Part shown: positions 37,111 through 46,110 of the stretch, in pieces
Numbering within the stretch: position 1 is the stretch's first letter
How the letters are laid out: each line of letters begins with the position of its first letter
The notes under the pieces: generated by a model
The model's input: only the letters and a program-made list of their open reading frames with translations
The model's database searches: none
What the model was told of the DNA's origin: nothing
Source of the DNA: JBJXHN01 sp046233135
Lineage (GTDB): Bacteria; Pseudomonadota; Alphaproteobacteria; Rhodospirillales; Rhodospirillaceae
DNA: 64,000 bases
NCBI GenBank assembly: GCA_046233135.1
Contig: JBJXHN010000009.1
Location: forward strand, 62,001-126,000
Reading direction: 5' to 3'
Program-made: the position numbers and the translations under genes

Positions 37111-38181
37111 TCAGGGTGAAAGAGCGAACCCGGCCTGTTCCAGAAGCAACGATGCGTTCCGCGCAGCGTCCAGGTCCCCCTGCGACAAAGCCTCCTCAGC
37201 AGCTTGCAGCAAAAGAGCAGGCCGCACCGAGATCACATTGTTCTGGTTGGGCGGCGCAGGCGTATACAACGTCGCTTTCAACGCCGCGAGCGCCAGAGCC
37301 GCCGGCAAAATCCCGGCGATCCTTTCCGGCACCTCTTCCCGCAAGGTTCCGAACCGGGCCTGGTAAGCCGCACACCATTCCCCGAAAAGCATGGTCAAAA
37401 ACCAATCGGGGTGGAACCGGCTTCGGGTATCAAGGGCGTTCAGATGACGCAAACGCGGCTTGAGAAGCTCGGCACCAAAGATATCCGCCGATAGAGAAAC
37501 GAAATTATTCATAAACAATGTCATAAATAAATCCAGATGCCCATCCGCCTCACTCAAATTACAAAACGGCGAAACGTCTCTTGTCTTCCGAACAAATTCA
37601 CAGAATATGTACTGTTCTGGAAAAAAAAATTCCAATTCCTTTTTGCGCTGAGAAGAGAGAGATGGAGTCTCGGGTTCGGGTATAAGCGGTATATCCCAAA
37701 CGGACGCAATGTCTTCCCGCCGTCCGAACATCACCATATCGCCGACCGCATAGCGCCCCATGATCTCGGGATGGGACGAACAGATCACCAACACCCGTTC
37801 CTTGAACAGGGTGAACTCTGATTCCCGCGCCCGAAAGCACCCGAAGATGTCAAGAAAATCGGCCGTATTGAACAAAATATCCGACCGTGTTTTCAGAAGA
37901 TAAGGGCGGCTGGATCGCCGGATGCCGGCAAAAGCGGAAACGATCTGGCGATTGGTATTCGGTTTATTCGCATAGCCGGTGTCGCCGGGATCCTCATTCT
38001 CGACGATATGGTCAACCAGTCCGGACAGCGCCGCCGTCTCCTCCCCGACCCAGGTCGACAGGATCACTTCGCTTCCTGGCAGAACCCGCCGGATGCTCTC
38101 GCAAGCGCGCCGCGTCAGATCTGGGTGGACCGGCCCCTGAACGATAACACTGATTTCAGACGCTTGAGCCCGCCGCGCCAT
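37111..38181 (-). CDS. WavE-type lipopolysaccharide synthesis protein
   Basis: A 356-residue protein whose N-terminal 250 residues match the WavE family, glycan-related proteins found in Vibrio LPS core clusters: ISVIVQGPVHPD, VILSTWVGEE, IVENEDPGDTGYANKPNTNRQI and YLLKTRSDILF, then FCEFVRKTRDV. A GT-A-like glycosyltransferase fold is presumed. The ATG at 38181 (a GTG directly precedes it) lies behind an AGGGGTGG. The middle of the gene (about 37480-37700) is more A+T rich than the surroundings, suggesting acquisition. It stands alone rather than in an LPS cluster. Confidence 0.8.
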   Translation of the reverse strand: MARRAQASEISVIVQGPVHPDLTRRACESIRRVLPGSEVILSTWVGEETAALSGLVDHIVENEDPGDTGYANKPNTNRQIVSAFAGIRRSSRPYLLKTRSDILFNTADFLDIFGCFRARESEFTLFKERVLVICSSHPEIMGRYAVGDMVMFGRREDIASVWDIPLIPEPETPSLSSQRKKELEFFFPEQYIFCEFVRKTRDVSPFCNLSEADGHLDLFMTLFMNNFVSLSADIFGAELLKPRLRHLNALDTRSRFHPDWFLTMLFGEWCAAYQARFGTLREEVPERIAGILPAALALAALKATLYTPAPPNQNNVISVRPALLLQAAEEALSQGDLDAARNASLLLEQAGFALSP

Positions 38182-38365
38182 CACTCCACCCCTTTTTTTA
38201 ACAAAGAGAAATAACCCCCTTCAGCATAATAGATCAACAATCACACACAACTTCTATAATTCCCCATCAAATGGCTAAGCTGTGCCCGCCTTGCGTTGAC
38301 CGGGGTTAGGCGTCATCATGCGGATCCCCGTGGTGGGATCGCTGAAACTGGGCCGGAGACCATGG

Positions 38366-39094
38366 ATGGCGGGCCGCTCTCTTCTTCTTTTGTCGGCCGA
38401 CATTGCCGGCGCCACGGCCTATAAGCAGGCGCACAGCGCCGGCGGCACCACGCCGCAATGGCTGGCCCCCTTCGTCGCCTTCTTCCGCGAAGTCCCCTTG
38501 GTGCTGATGGGCAAGCTGGCCTTTGCCTTCGCCGAAGACGACCACATCCCAGAACTCTCGGTCTGGAGGGTGGCGGGGGACGAGATCATCTTCCTCGCCG
38601 AGCCGGCCACCGCGGCCGAGACCCTGGGCATCGTCGAAGCCTTCGTGGCCATGGTCGCCGACTACGACACCCGCCTGACCGGCAACCACGGCCTGCACCT
38701 GCGCGGCGGCGCATGGGTTGCGCCACTGGGCGGGGAGAATATCGAGATCGAAATCCCTGAAATGCCTTCGGCCGCCTCGGCGGGCGCGGGGACCTACAAA
38801 GACTACCTGGGGCCGGACGTGGACAGCGGCTTCCGGCTGCTGAAGAACGCCCCCAACGGCCACACCATCGTCTCGCTGAAACTGGCCGCCGCCCTGGCCG
38901 ACGGTGGCAGCCTGGGGGATCTCGCCCTGGGTCATGTGGATGACCAGCCCCTGCGCGGGCTGTTCGGCGGCAAGCCCTATCCCGTGCTGATCACTGCCAA
39001 AGGCGCTCTGACAGCCGCTGAAATCCTGAGCCTGGAAGAGCGCTTTCTCGCGCCCTTCGAACGGCCCTCAGTGCTGCGCTTCGCCGCCGGTTGA
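38366..39094 (+). CDS. Divergent class III nucleotidyl cyclase-like protein
   Basis: A 242-residue soluble protein. The order of short motifs follows the class III adenylate/guanylate cyclase fold: LLLLSADIAGATAYKQ (first metal Asp), VWRVAGDEIIFLAEP (GD motif with second metal Asp), LHLRGGAWVAP, and DYLGPDVDSGFRLLKNAPNG (position of the Asn-Arg transition-state pair, here with Asp/Ser for Asn but the Arg kept). The usual substrate-specifying Lys is not obvious. Identification is by motif order only, and the protein may be inactive or use another nucleotide. GGAGA six bases before the ATG at 38366 decides the start. It ends overlapping the 3' end of the convergent FUSC gene by 27 bases. Confidence 0.6.
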   Translation: MAGRSLLLLSADIAGATAYKQAHSAGGTTPQWLAPFVAFFREVPLVLMGKLAFAFAEDDHIPELSVWRVAGDEIIFLAEPATAAETLGIVEAFVAMVADYDTRLTGNHGLHLRGGAWVAPLGGENIEIEIPEMPSAASAGAGTYKDYLGPDVDSGFRLLKNAPNGHTIVSLKLAAALADGGSLGDLALGHVDDQPLRGLFGGKPYPVLITAKGALTAAEILSLEERFLAPFERPSVLRFAAG

Positions 39095-41020
39095 CAAGCC
39101 CGGCAGGAGAACCGCATCCGCCGCCCGACCAATGGTCTCGGGCAGGGGGCCGCTGACGGCAGGCGGGGCGGCCAGGGCTACGGCCTCGGCGACCCGGCGC
39201 AGGGCGCGGCCGGCCCGCTGCGGATCCCGGTCCACCTGTCGCAGGCGGGCCAGCGCCACCTCGGCCCGCTTGCGCAGGGCCGGCGGAGTGGCCGGGTGGA
39301 TGCGCAGATCGTGCAGCCGCAGGATCCCCTCTGCCGTGTCCAGCACCGCCAGCCCACTCGCCACACCGTCCGCCCCCCGCCCGAGCCGGTCCGAGACACG
39401 GATCAGCACCAGCACCCGATGGCTCAGCCGGGCGCGCCACACCGCTTCGCGCGCGGCAGACCGGCGGTCGCCGGCAAGGTCGCGCAGGTCATGGAGCAAC
39501 CGCAGGCGCAACCGGGCCAGCCGGTGCCCGGCCGAGACCGGCAGGATGAAGCGGAAGCCCAGCAGCGCCACCACCGGCGCGGCCACCACTCCGGCCCCGG
39601 TGAGCAGCCAATCGTCCACGGTGCCGGACAGCGGCAAGCGGGGCTGTGAGAGCAGCAGCAGGATCATGTTCAGATCCATGCTCATCATCGCCGTGCGCCG
39701 ATGGCCGAAAGCCATACCGCCCAGCAGCAGGAAGGGCATCAGCATCAGCACCAGATCCAGCGTGCTGTCCCCCTGGGGCCAGACCAGCCAGCGGCAGGCG
39801 AAGGCCGCGGCGACCCCGGCCGCCTGCCCCTTGATCACATGCACCATCATTTCCGCCGGGGAGTCGAAGGTGGAGAACAGCGAGAGCATCACCGCCGTCC
39901 CCAGCATCACGAAAGCACCGCCCGCCCAGCCGCTGGTGATCCACAGAACGCCGACAGCCAGCAGGATCCCGCCTGTGCGCAGCAGCGCATGGCCCCCCTC
40001 CCGCCAGTCCCGGTGCAGCACCACGATGGTACGCGCCCGGGGCGGCGACGCCTCCGCATCGTGGAAGGCCAGCCGCGCGCGAATCGCCGTGGCCAGGCCG
40101 GAGAGCACCCGGAACAGATCCCCCTGCCCCGTCCCTGCCCCCTCTGCCGCCGTTTCCAGCAGGGCGACGACCCGGGGCAGGTCCCGCCCGGTCTCCACCA
40201 GACTGGCGGCCTCGGTCAGGGCGGCGGCGATATCGGGCCGCGCCGCCCCGGCCGGCGGGAGGTCCTGCCGGCCGAGCCACAAGGGGACCTCGACCAGGGC
40301 GGTCAGAATCGCGCGCAGCGTCCGCGCCGAGCGGCGGGAGCGCAGGGAGCCGGCGCCGTGGGGATCCAGCCCCTCCTCCACCCGGGCGATCTCGCTCAGG
40401 ACGCGGCGGGTATCTCCGTCATACCCGGCGGATCGGGTGGCAGGGGAATGGGCGGCGGCGAGCGCGCGCAGGGCGGTGGCGGTGATGAAGCGGGCCTGAT
40501 CCACCAGCCCGTCCTTGACCAGCCGCCGGGAGGCCAGCCCGACGCCCAGGGCGACGGCGACGCCGACCAGCATGGTTTCCATGCGATCCAGGCCGGTGGC
40601 GACGATATGATCGGGGTGGGCGGTATCGACCAGGGCGACCAGCGAGGCGGAATAGCCGGCCAGCAGAGCGCCATAGGAGACGAAGCCGCGCAGCACGTTC
40701 CCCGCTCCTGCGCACAGCCCGACCCACAGGGACAGGCCGATCACCAGCGGCCAGGACTCTCCGCCGCTGGCGATCACCAGCAGCACACCGACGACGGACC
40801 CGGCGACGGTGCCCAGGGCACGGAACAGGCTTTTCTCCACCAGCGAGCCGGGGGTGGGTTGCGAGGCCGCCCAGACGGTCATGGCCGCCCATTGGGGGTG
40901 CTCCAGCCCCAGCCCCCAGGCGACCAGCAGGGCGAGGCTGGCCCCGAGTGCAGTGCGCAGCCCGAAGCGCAGGCGCGCGGGATCGAAGCCGGCGGCGGTG
41001 GCCGTGCCCATCAGGTGCAT
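39068..41020 (-). CDS. FUSC family aromatic-acid-type exporter
   Basis: A 650-residue membrane protein with two clusters of hydrophobic helices (about 20-170 and 345-500) and soluble regions between and after them, the layout of FUSC/AaeB/PET proteins. FGLRTALGASLALLVAWGLGLEHPQWAAMTVW is the typical first transmembrane pair, and a similar segment (GGILLAVGVLWITSGWAGGAFVMLGTAVML) begins the second half. AaeB exports aromatic carboxylic acids. ATG 41020 overlaps the MarR gene end; ATG 41011 (TGATG with the MarR stop) is an alternative start. Co-transcription with a MarR regulator fits inducible efflux. Confidence 0.88.
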   Translation of the reverse strand: MHLMGTATAAGFDPARLRFGLRTALGASLALLVAWGLGLEHPQWAAMTVWAASQPTPGSLVEKSLFRALGTVAGSVVGVLLVIASGGESWPLVIGLSLWVGLCAGAGNVLRGFVSYGALLAGYSASLVALVDTAHPDHIVATGLDRMETMLVGVAVALGVGLASRRLVKDGLVDQARFITATALRALAAAHSPATRSAGYDGDTRRVLSEIARVEEGLDPHGAGSLRSRRSARTLRAILTALVEVPLWLGRQDLPPAGAARPDIAAALTEAASLVETGRDLPRVVALLETAAEGAGTGQGDLFRVLSGLATAIRARLAFHDAEASPPRARTIVVLHRDWREGGHALLRTGGILLAVGVLWITSGWAGGAFVMLGTAVMLSLFSTFDSPAEMMVHVIKGQAAGVAAAFACRWLVWPQGDSTLDLVLMLMPFLLLGGMAFGHRRTAMMSMDLNMILLLLSQPRLPLSGTVDDWLLTGAGVVAAPVVALLGFRFILPVSAGHRLARLRLRLLHDLRDLAGDRRSAAREAVWRARLSHRVLVLIRVSDRLGRGADGVASGLAVLDTAEGILRLHDLRIHPATPPALRKRAEVALARLRQVDRDPQRAGRALRRVAEAVALAAPPAVSGPLPETIGRAADAVLLPGLSTGGEAQH

Positions 41021-41517
41021 GGCCCGTCCTTCCCCTCATCCTGGTGCCCATCCAGGCCCGCGTTCTGGCGCGCGTCCTGGCGCTCGCGCAACCGCATGCC
41101 GACGTGGTCGAACAGGTCGAGGGTGGCGGCAATCTGCCTGTCGGACAGGCCGTCGAGCATGGCGTCCTCGGTCACGGCGAGGGTCCGCCGGATATCGCCG
41201 AGGACCGCGCGGCCCTGCTCGGTGAGATGGATGCGTTTGGCGCGGCGATCCTGGGGATCGGCCCGCCGCTCGATCAGCCCCCGCCGCGCGAGGATATCGA
41301 GCAGCCGCACCAGGGACGACCCGTCGATACCGACCCGCCAGGCGAGATCCTTCTGGCTGATCCCGTCGCCGAGCATATCGAGATGCACAAGCGGCGCCCA
41401 TGTGGCGTCGGTGAGGCCGATTCCGGCCAGCACATGATCCAGCTCCCGCCGCCATGCGCGCGCCAGGAGAACGAACCGAAAGCCGAACGCGGCCCGGGGA
41501 GAGGGGGTGTCTGTCAT
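41011..41517 (-). CDS. MarR family transcriptional regulator
   Basis: A 168-residue winged-helix repressor: ISQKDLAWRVGIDGSSLVRLLDILARRGLIERR followed by the wing DPQDRRAKRIHLTEQGRAVL. N- and C-terminal helices would form the dimer. The start at 41517 (MTDTPS) is chosen because further upstream codons lie across the likely operator. It is the first gene of an operon with the FUSC exporter and probably represses both until an aromatic acid or similar ligand binds. Confidence 0.92.
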   Translation of the reverse strand: MTDTPSPRAAFGFRFVLLARAWRRELDHVLAGIGLTDATWAPLVHLDMLGDGISQKDLAWRVGIDGSSLVRLLDILARRGLIERRADPQDRRAKRIHLTEQGRAVLGDIRRTLAVTEDAMLDGLSDRQIAATLDLFDHVGMRLRERQDARQNAGLDGHQDEGKDGPCT

Positions 41518-41545
41518 GGGCGGGAGTATGGCTGGGACGGGAAAT

Positions 41546-41562
41546 GATTTGAATTGCAAATC
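41546..41562. promoter_or_regulatory. Probable MarR operator palindrome
   Basis: GATTTGAATTGCAAATC has perfect six-base arms around a five-base centre and lies 29 bases upstream of the marR start. Its length and A+T content fit MarR family operators; autoregulation of the marR-FUSC operon is inferred. Confidence 0.6.
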
Positions 41563-41651
41563 AAACAGTGTGGGTATGTGGGCGCATTGTGAACTGTATG
41601 GCCATGTCCAACATTCAGGACATTGGGACGAACGAAAGGGGCGGCCGGACG

Positions 41652-42021
41652 GTGAGAATCTACAAGAGCAAATTTCGCCCGGAAAGAACGCCTCCCCGAC
41701 TCCACGCTACGCACCGCTATCGAGAATGCCGAGTAAGGCTTGATTGATGCGGATTACGGCGACGGCTTGATCAAGCAGCGCATCGCCCGCCCCGGCGCGG
41801 GCAAGTTGGGCGGATACCGGTCAGTCATCCTGTTCCGAAAAAGCGAGCGGTCATTCTTCGTCTACGGCTTTGCGAAAAACGACAGGGCCAACATCGATAA
41901 AAGCGACGAACGCGACCTCAAGGACTTGGCCGCCGTTTTGTTAGACGCGTCGGACGAGGAAATAGCAGATCTGGTCGAGAATGGGACGTACCAGGAGATA
42001 AAAGACGATGTCGAGAACTAG
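41652..42021 (+). pseudogene. Broken RelE/HigB-like toxin gene
   Basis: The start region from GTG 41652 reads VRIYKSK, as in the RelE-like (PF06296) toxins, but the conserved continuation FARKERLPDSTLRTAIENAE is in another frame, so bases were lost near 41670-41675. In that second frame a TAA interrupts the protein at about 41734, directly before GLIDADYGDGLIKQRIARPGAGKLGGYRSVILF..., the well conserved C-terminal two thirds, which runs to a stop at 42021. Two lesions thus inactivate the toxin. The 3' end overlaps the antitoxin start, a normal TA arrangement. An internal TTG at 41740 could give a truncated 93-residue product without the N-terminal helix. Confidence 0.75.
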
Positions 42022-42331
42022 GAGCTACAAGAGTGACATAAAGGCGGCGATCCACGAGACGGCGGTGGATTTGCACGACGCGGGCTTGATTGACAAACGC
42101 ACGATGCGCCGCTTCGACCAATCCTGCCTGACTCCGGTCCGCACCTTTACCGGCGAAGAGATCCGGGCACTCCGCGAGCGCGAGCAAGTCAGTCAGACCG
42201 TATTCGCCATTTACCTCAACGTCACCAAGGATTCGGTCAGCCAGTGGGAACGCGGCGACAAGCGCCCCGCCGGCCCGGCGTGCAAGCTGCTGTCTTTGGT
42301 GACTGAGAAGGGGTTGTCGGCTATCGCTTGA
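42008..42331 (+). CDS. XRE-family antitoxin (HigA/NadS-like)
   Basis: A 107-residue protein with a C-terminal Cro/C1-type helix-turn-helix: FTGEEIRALREREQVSQTVFAIYLNVTKDSVSQWERGDKRPAGPA. The N-terminal half would bind the toxin. It overlaps the end of the broken RelE-like toxin gene by 14 bases and is itself intact, which suggests the antitoxin was kept after toxin loss or now serves as a local repressor. A terminator overlaps its stop codon. Confidence 0.88.
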   Translation: MSRTRSYKSDIKAAIHETAVDLHDAGLIDKRTMRRFDQSCLTPVRTFTGEEIRALREREQVSQTVFAIYLNVTKDSVSQWERGDKRPAGPACKLLSLVTEKGLSAIA

Positions 42332-42341
42332 CCCCTTTTTT
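42308..42341 (+). terminator. Rho-independent terminator after the antitoxin
   Basis: AAGGGGT (42308-42314) pairs with ACCCCTT (42331-42337), followed by T residues to 42341. The stem begins inside the last codons of the antitoxin gene, separating the TA transcript from the SIR2 gene. Confidence 0.7.
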
Positions 42342-42462
42342 CGTTCTTGCGCTGCATCGTCCATCATTCAAAAAATATCAAGGTAACACCTCAACTCCAT
42401 ATATATCAGACCATTAAACTAGCACCTCTTCAATTCACCCTCGACAGCACACTGAGAACACA

Positions 42463-45400
42463 ATGACACCTGAAAATGAAATGGCTACCGCTCGTCTCAA
42501 TCGACTGCCAGATCGAGCCGCATTGGAGCAACTCGCTCGTGCGCTCTGGTCTCACGGCACACTTAGAGGCGCCGCTATTTTAGTCGGCGCCGGTGTTAGC
42601 CGAGGTGCACGCCTTTTGGCCAGGGACACACCTCCTCCACCTCTCTGGCGTGACCTAGCCGCAGATATGGCCAGAGAACTCTATGGGAACCCGATAGGTG
42701 AGGACAAAACGCCGCCACAAGAGATCCCTACAGATCCATTGCGCCTCGCCGAAGAATACCGTGTTGCGCTCGGAGATGCCGCATTGGCCGCTTTCCTGCG
42801 CCGACATGTGAAGGACGAAACCTGGGAGCCGGGAACAGTCCATACGGCGCTACTTGACCTTCCGTGGTCTGACGTACTGACAACAAATTACGACACCCTC
42901 CTTGAACGGGCAGCAATAGAAAGCCGGAGAGGCTATGACGTTGTTAGCCGTCAAGATGACCTTGCGCATACCCGCAGCCCTCGCATTATAAAGCTACATG
43001 GCTCCCTGAGTGATATGAGTGGCATCGTATTTTCCGAAGAAGATTATCGCCATTACCCAGTCCGCTGCGCTGCTTTTGTCAATGTCGCCCGGCAAGTATT
43101 TATTGAAAATGAATTGTGTCTTCTGGGATTTTCTGGCGATGATCCGAATTTTTTGCAGTGGGCCGGTTGGGTTCGAGATCACCTTGGCGATGGGGCGCGA
43201 CGCATCTATCTAGTCGGCGCCCTTGATCTCGCGCCGGTGAAACGACGCCTTCTGGAGAGTCGAAACATTGTACCAATTGACATCAGCCCAGCCTTGTTAG
43301 GTCAACCTCAAAACAGACATGCCGAAGCTAGCGAACTTTTTCTTTCTTATCTCCGAGAGGCAAAACCTTCTGACCCCAATTCCTGGCAACCAGCTGACTT
43401 AAGAAACTACCCCCCCAGCCCTCTCGACACCGATAACTGGGCGCGAGACTTTGACGATGGGGAAAAAGCAGCGGAGTCGCTGCGCAATGCACTGACAGTG
43501 TGGCGTAACGACCGGAGCACATATCCCGGCTGGCTCGTATGCCCTCCGCCACAACGGCTCTGGATCCGCCAGGGCACGACGTACGTTAGAAACCTTTCCC
43601 TTGCTCTGAAGTCCGTAGACGAATTCGACCGCCGCAATGCTTTACTCGAGCTGGCCTGGCGGCATGAAACCGGTTTTCAGCCAGTAGAGTCCTGGTTGTC
43701 CCAGGAAATGGAAGAAATCGTTACGAAGGAAGGGATAGGCAGCGCCGATCCAAATCTAATTTCGACTCTTGCAAATGCCATACTAAGAAGCGCCCGAACA
43801 TCAGGGAATCAGGAAATCTTCGAAGCACGGGCACAACGCCTTCTGACATTTACGCCTATTGAAGAAATACAGGCTATTGTAGCGCATCACCGCTGCCTAT
43901 TCGCACGTGACCGACTGGACTACGAATACGTCTTAGAGAACCTGGAAGCTATTGCTGGCGACGACCCGATGTGGGCACTGCGCCGGGCGGCTATTCAGTG
44001 CGATTTGGATGAGTTTGACGGGGCACTTCGCTCTGCACGCGAAGCCGTGCGAGAGTTGAAAAAACGAACTGCTCGGAACGCCACCAGCGTCGCCCTGCGC
44101 TCCCGTTTCGCATGGGCACGATTAATTGCTCGTTGGTTTCACTGGAGCGACGAAGGAGCCCTTCTTGAGGAAACCGACGGGTACGAACGCCTGGATCTGC
44201 CAAATTACGACCCTGAAAACGAATTCAGCAGACTCGACCGGGAAATCTCCGAATCTATCCGCAAACGCCACGAAGAATGCGAAACGCAACCCGATTTCGA
44301 ACCCGGGAGATTTCAGGACAACACCAACAGCCTCCAATTCGTCAACTCAGCAGAGATCACCCCGCTACACGAATGTCGCTGTATATCTGAAATTCCTGGA
44401 GTCCCAATACACACAGAGCATTTTAATGTTCTCAGGAATCGACTAACAGACAGCCTACACATTATTTCTACTCAAAATTTGCACTGGTATTCAGCGCTAC
44501 TAGCAACACGCCCCAGCCATTCAAAAGGGCCTATCACAATATATCTGAATCGTGTTTCTATCGCACGTCTCGACCCTGGGGAGGCAGAAGCCCTCCTTAC
44601 TCGGGTAGAAAATGCAGTTATATTCTGGGAGAAGCGTCTGAAGGCATCGCCATCAAACAAATACGGGACCATAGATGCATTACGGCTATTTTTAGAAGTT
44701 CTATCTAGACTAACACTCCGAGCACCATCAGAATTAGCAAAACGATACGCTCGCTTAGCGGCAAGAATTGCAAAAAATAACACAAATCATTTGTGGCTTT
44801 ATGAACCTATCGGTCATCTTCTGGAGAGGGCATTTAAGGCCATACCGCCGGATGAACGCCACGAGCTATCATATGAGCTCCTGAAATTTCCACTCAGTAC
44901 AGATCTCGGCATAGAGATCAATTCGCATTTATGGCCAAATCCAGCAGAATTTGCCTACCCCTTTATATCACGCAACACAGTCGAAAGCAGTTTCTCCGCC
45001 ATCATTGCCCATTTTATTTCTTCCGTTGAGAATTTTGATAAATCTCGACCTGAGGCTGCCCTTCGACTGCTTTACTTGCATGAATCTGGACAGTTAACAC
45101 CCCAAGAATCAATGGATTTCACAAATGCAGTGTGGAAAGGAAAAGATCCAGATACGACAGATCTCCCTCAGGACCTTGGTTGGCACCCTCACGCCTTTCT
45201 AATCATACCCCAACCTGACCACATTGATGTCCATCAGCGTATTTACAAGCACCTTTTCTCAGAAGATAGTGAAGCAAAACCAATTTCCCTGATAGCAGCG
45301 ACATCGGGACCCACGCCTTATATTCAACCAAACGAAGTTGATGCCGCGCGAACATTTGATAGTACCGTTGCTTGGCGCCCCGCTATGGATGACCCACCAT

Positions 45401-46092
45401 CATTAAAAGACTACCTTACTGGATCAATCGAGAAAGATAAACTATGGACAGTTTCAAATATTATTGGAGCAGTATCGGCACCTGCTCTTTCGAAAAAGTA
45501 TATAAACATTGCACGCGCAGAAGAAGTATTTTCTTTTATCGAAGATATAGGCCTAAATATGGCTTTATCTGCTTTACCATTTTTCTATAACTTGCAGCCT
45601 TTAACTGATGAGAAGATCGTCGATATTTACAGACAGGCCTTCTCAGCCCGCACCTGGGAAGCGGTCTCGTCTGCTGCCGAAGGCTTGGATCGCTGGTTAA
45701 GATTACAGAAGGACGGTAAAGTTGCTGACTTACCAGACGCTATATGCGCCTACGCCCTGACCGGATTGGAACGGCAATACGAAGACGGTTTGCTCAGACT
45801 GGTTTACGCCGTGCGACGCCTTATAGAAGCAAACCGGTTCTCTCCTTCACAAATATCCCGTACCATCTGGGTCTTGAATGACCTTCTAGATATCACCGAC
45901 TATCAGCACATAGACCCAGATTCAAGAATAGCAATATCAGTTTCCCTACTGCGCGCTGAATGCGTTCAACTTGCACGGCAAATAAAAGAAAGCAATCCAA
46001 AGTTCGGCGTAGAACCTCCAGTCCAGGCCTGGATCAACATCGCTCAGACCGACCCGCTTCCCGAGGTCCGCTATGCAGGGAAAGACCGCTAA
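42463..46092 (+). CDS. Large SIR2-domain protein, probable anti-phage NADase
   Basis: A 1209-residue protein. Residues about 35-275 are a SIR2-like domain (SIR2_2 type): AILVGAGVSRGA (GAGVS 42-46), LTTNYDTLLERA (Asn142), KLHGSLSD (His179) and LLGFSGDDPNFLQW (222-229). These positions match the NAD-binding and catalytic Asn/His of defence-associated sirtuins that destroy NAD+ on phage infection. The remaining 900 residues are alpha-helical with repeat-like segments and no named domain; in DSR proteins such C-terminal parts sense phage products. Codon use is clearly more A+T rich than the neighbourhood, and the gene sits alone next to a toxin-antitoxin remnant. The start ATG 42463 has a weak binding site; ATG 42481 is an alternative. 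Function as defence protein is inference. Confidence 0.85.
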   Translation: MTPENEMATARLNRLPDRAALEQLARALWSHGTLRGAAILVGAGVSRGARLLARDTPPPPLWRDLAADMARELYGNPIGEDKTPPQEIPTDPLRLAEEYRVALGDAALAAFLRRHVKDETWEPGTVHTALLDLPWSDVLTTNYDTLLERAAIESRRGYDVVSRQDDLAHTRSPRIIKLHGSLSDMSGIVFSEEDYRHYPVRCAAFVNVARQVFIENELCLLGFSGDDPNFLQWAGWVRDHLGDGARRIYLVGALDLAPVKRRLLESRNIVPIDISPALLGQPQNRHAEASELFLSYLREAKPSDPNSWQPADLRNYPPSPLDTDNWARDFDDGEKAAESLRNALTVWRNDRSTYPGWLVCPPPQRLWIRQGTTYVRNLSLALKSVDEFDRRNALLELAWRHETGFQPVESWLSQEMEEIVTKEGIGSADPNLISTLANAILRSARTSGNQEIFEARAQRLLTFTPIEEIQAIVAHHRCLFARDRLDYEYVLENLEAIAGDDPMWALRRAAIQCDLDEFDGALRSAREAVRELKKRTARNATSVALRSRFAWARLIARWFHWSDEGALLEETDGYERLDLPNYDPENEFSRLDREISESIRKRHEECETQPDFEPGRFQDNTNSLQFVNSAEITPLHECRCISEIPGVPIHTEHFNVLRNRLTDSLHIISTQNLHWYSALLATRPSHSKGPITIYLNRVSIARLDPGEAEALLTRVENAVIFWEKRLKASPSNKYGTIDALRLFLEVLSRLTLRAPSELAKRYARLAARIAKNNTNHLWLYEPIGHLLERAFKAIPPDERHELSYELLKFPLSTDLGIEINSHLWPNPAEFAYPFISRNTVESSFSAIIAHFISSVENFDKSRPEAALRLLYLHESGQLTPQESMDFTNAVWKGKDPDTTDLPQDLGWHPHAFLIIPQPDHIDVHQRIYKHLFSEDSEAKPISLIAATSGPTPYIQPNEVDAARTFDSTVAWRPAMDDPPSLKDYLTGSIEKDKLWTVSNIIGAVSAPALSKKYINIARAEEVFSFIEDIGLNMALSALPFFYNLQPLTDEKIVDIYRQAFSARTWEAVSSAAEGLDRWLRLQKDGKVADLPDAICAYALTGLERQYEDGLLRLVYAVRRLIEANRFSPSQISRTIWVLNDLLDITDYQHIDPDSRIAISVSLLRAECVQLARQIKESNPKFGVEPPVQAWINIAQTDPLPEVRYAGKDR

Positions 46093-46110
46093 CCGTTATA
46101 GATTTCCCAT

